5,831 bases of DNA from NCBI GenBank assembly GCA_964425255.1, contig CAYRMV010000183.1, positions 1-5,831 of the forward strand, given 5' to 3'. A program made the position numbers and the translations under genes. Of the stretch, positions 5,789-5,831 are shown in pieces (the first letter of the stretch is position 1; each line of letters opens with the position of its first letter). The notes beneath the pieces are model-generated. The model was not told where the DNA came from. It saw only the letters and a list, made by a program, of their open reading frames with translations, and made no database searches. The stretch is from CAYRMV01 sp964425255. GTDB taxonomy: Bacteria > Bacteroidota > Bacteroidia > Flavobacteriales_D > Crocinitomicaceae.

Positions 5789-5831
5789 ATGACTGCCTAC
5801 GAGCGTCCATCTTTCCGTTTAGAAACCATGT
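5789..5831 (+). CDS. Possible start of a further gene, cut by window edge
   Basis: An ATG at 5789 opens a frame to the window's end (MTAYERPSFRLETM, 14 residues). A GTG at 5783 in the same frame is an alternative start. There is no Shine-Dalgarno, which is normal here, and no clear -7 box in the bases before it. The stretch is too short to recognise a family. Alternatives are the tail of a minus-strand gene (reading MVSKRKDGRS then TAG at 5797-5799) or non-coding sequence continuing from the repeat element. Low confidence. Confidence 0.25.
   Translation, partial: MTAYERPSFRLETM

Noticed and set aside
5736..5831. Minus-strand open stretch from the window edge through the right terminal repeat to TAG at 5736-5738
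   Set aside because: It runs through the inverted repeat and hairpin DNA and gives a Leu/Arg/Ser-rich sequence with no motif; more likely a chance frame in a repeat than a gene tail.

Overview
The window looks like a chromosomal segment of a low-GC member of the Bacteroidota, probably Flavobacteriales. I infer this from the A/T-rich codon use, the lack of Shine-Dalgarno sequences before the starts, secreted proteins whose signal peptides end in ...FSQ, and matches to the TAnnTTTG -7 promoter box typical of this phylum. The species cannot be fixed from the sequence alone.

Layout. Positions 1-1786 (+) hold two overlapping genes: the 3' part of a lysozyme/lytic-transglycosylase-like protein, cut by the window's left edge, and a secreted phosphodiester-glycosidase (NAGPA/DUF2233-type) protein. 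They converge, with a 10-bp gap, on a tight minus-strand operon (4055-1797). In transcription order this encodes a small DUF2089-type zinc-ribbon/HTH protein, a five-helix Yip1-like membrane protein and a secreted alpha/beta hydrolase, with gaps of 1 and 5 bp. A 201-bp, very AT-rich divergent intergenic region (4056-4256) holds candidate promoters for both directions and a spaced direct repeat. It is followed by a complete PLP-dependent class I/II aminotransferase (4257-5513, +).

The right end (5514-5831) has no confident gene. Most of it is a 250-bp element (5530-5779) bounded by 24-bp inverted repeats (22/24 matching, outer 16 perfect). Inside are a long imperfect hairpin, a second hairpin and a GC-rich block with three CACCGC copies. 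It looks like a non-autonomous MITE/REPIN-like mobile repeat or a structured RNA, and it is the least ordinary thing in the window. The last 43 bases may be the start of another gene.

How the genes may work together. The first pair probably acts on cell-envelope or glycan substrates. The minus-strand operon pairs a probable small regulator with a membrane protein and a periplasmic hydrolase. The aminotransferase stands alone and serves amino-acid metabolism. Apart from the repeat element, this looks like ordinary core-type chromosome.
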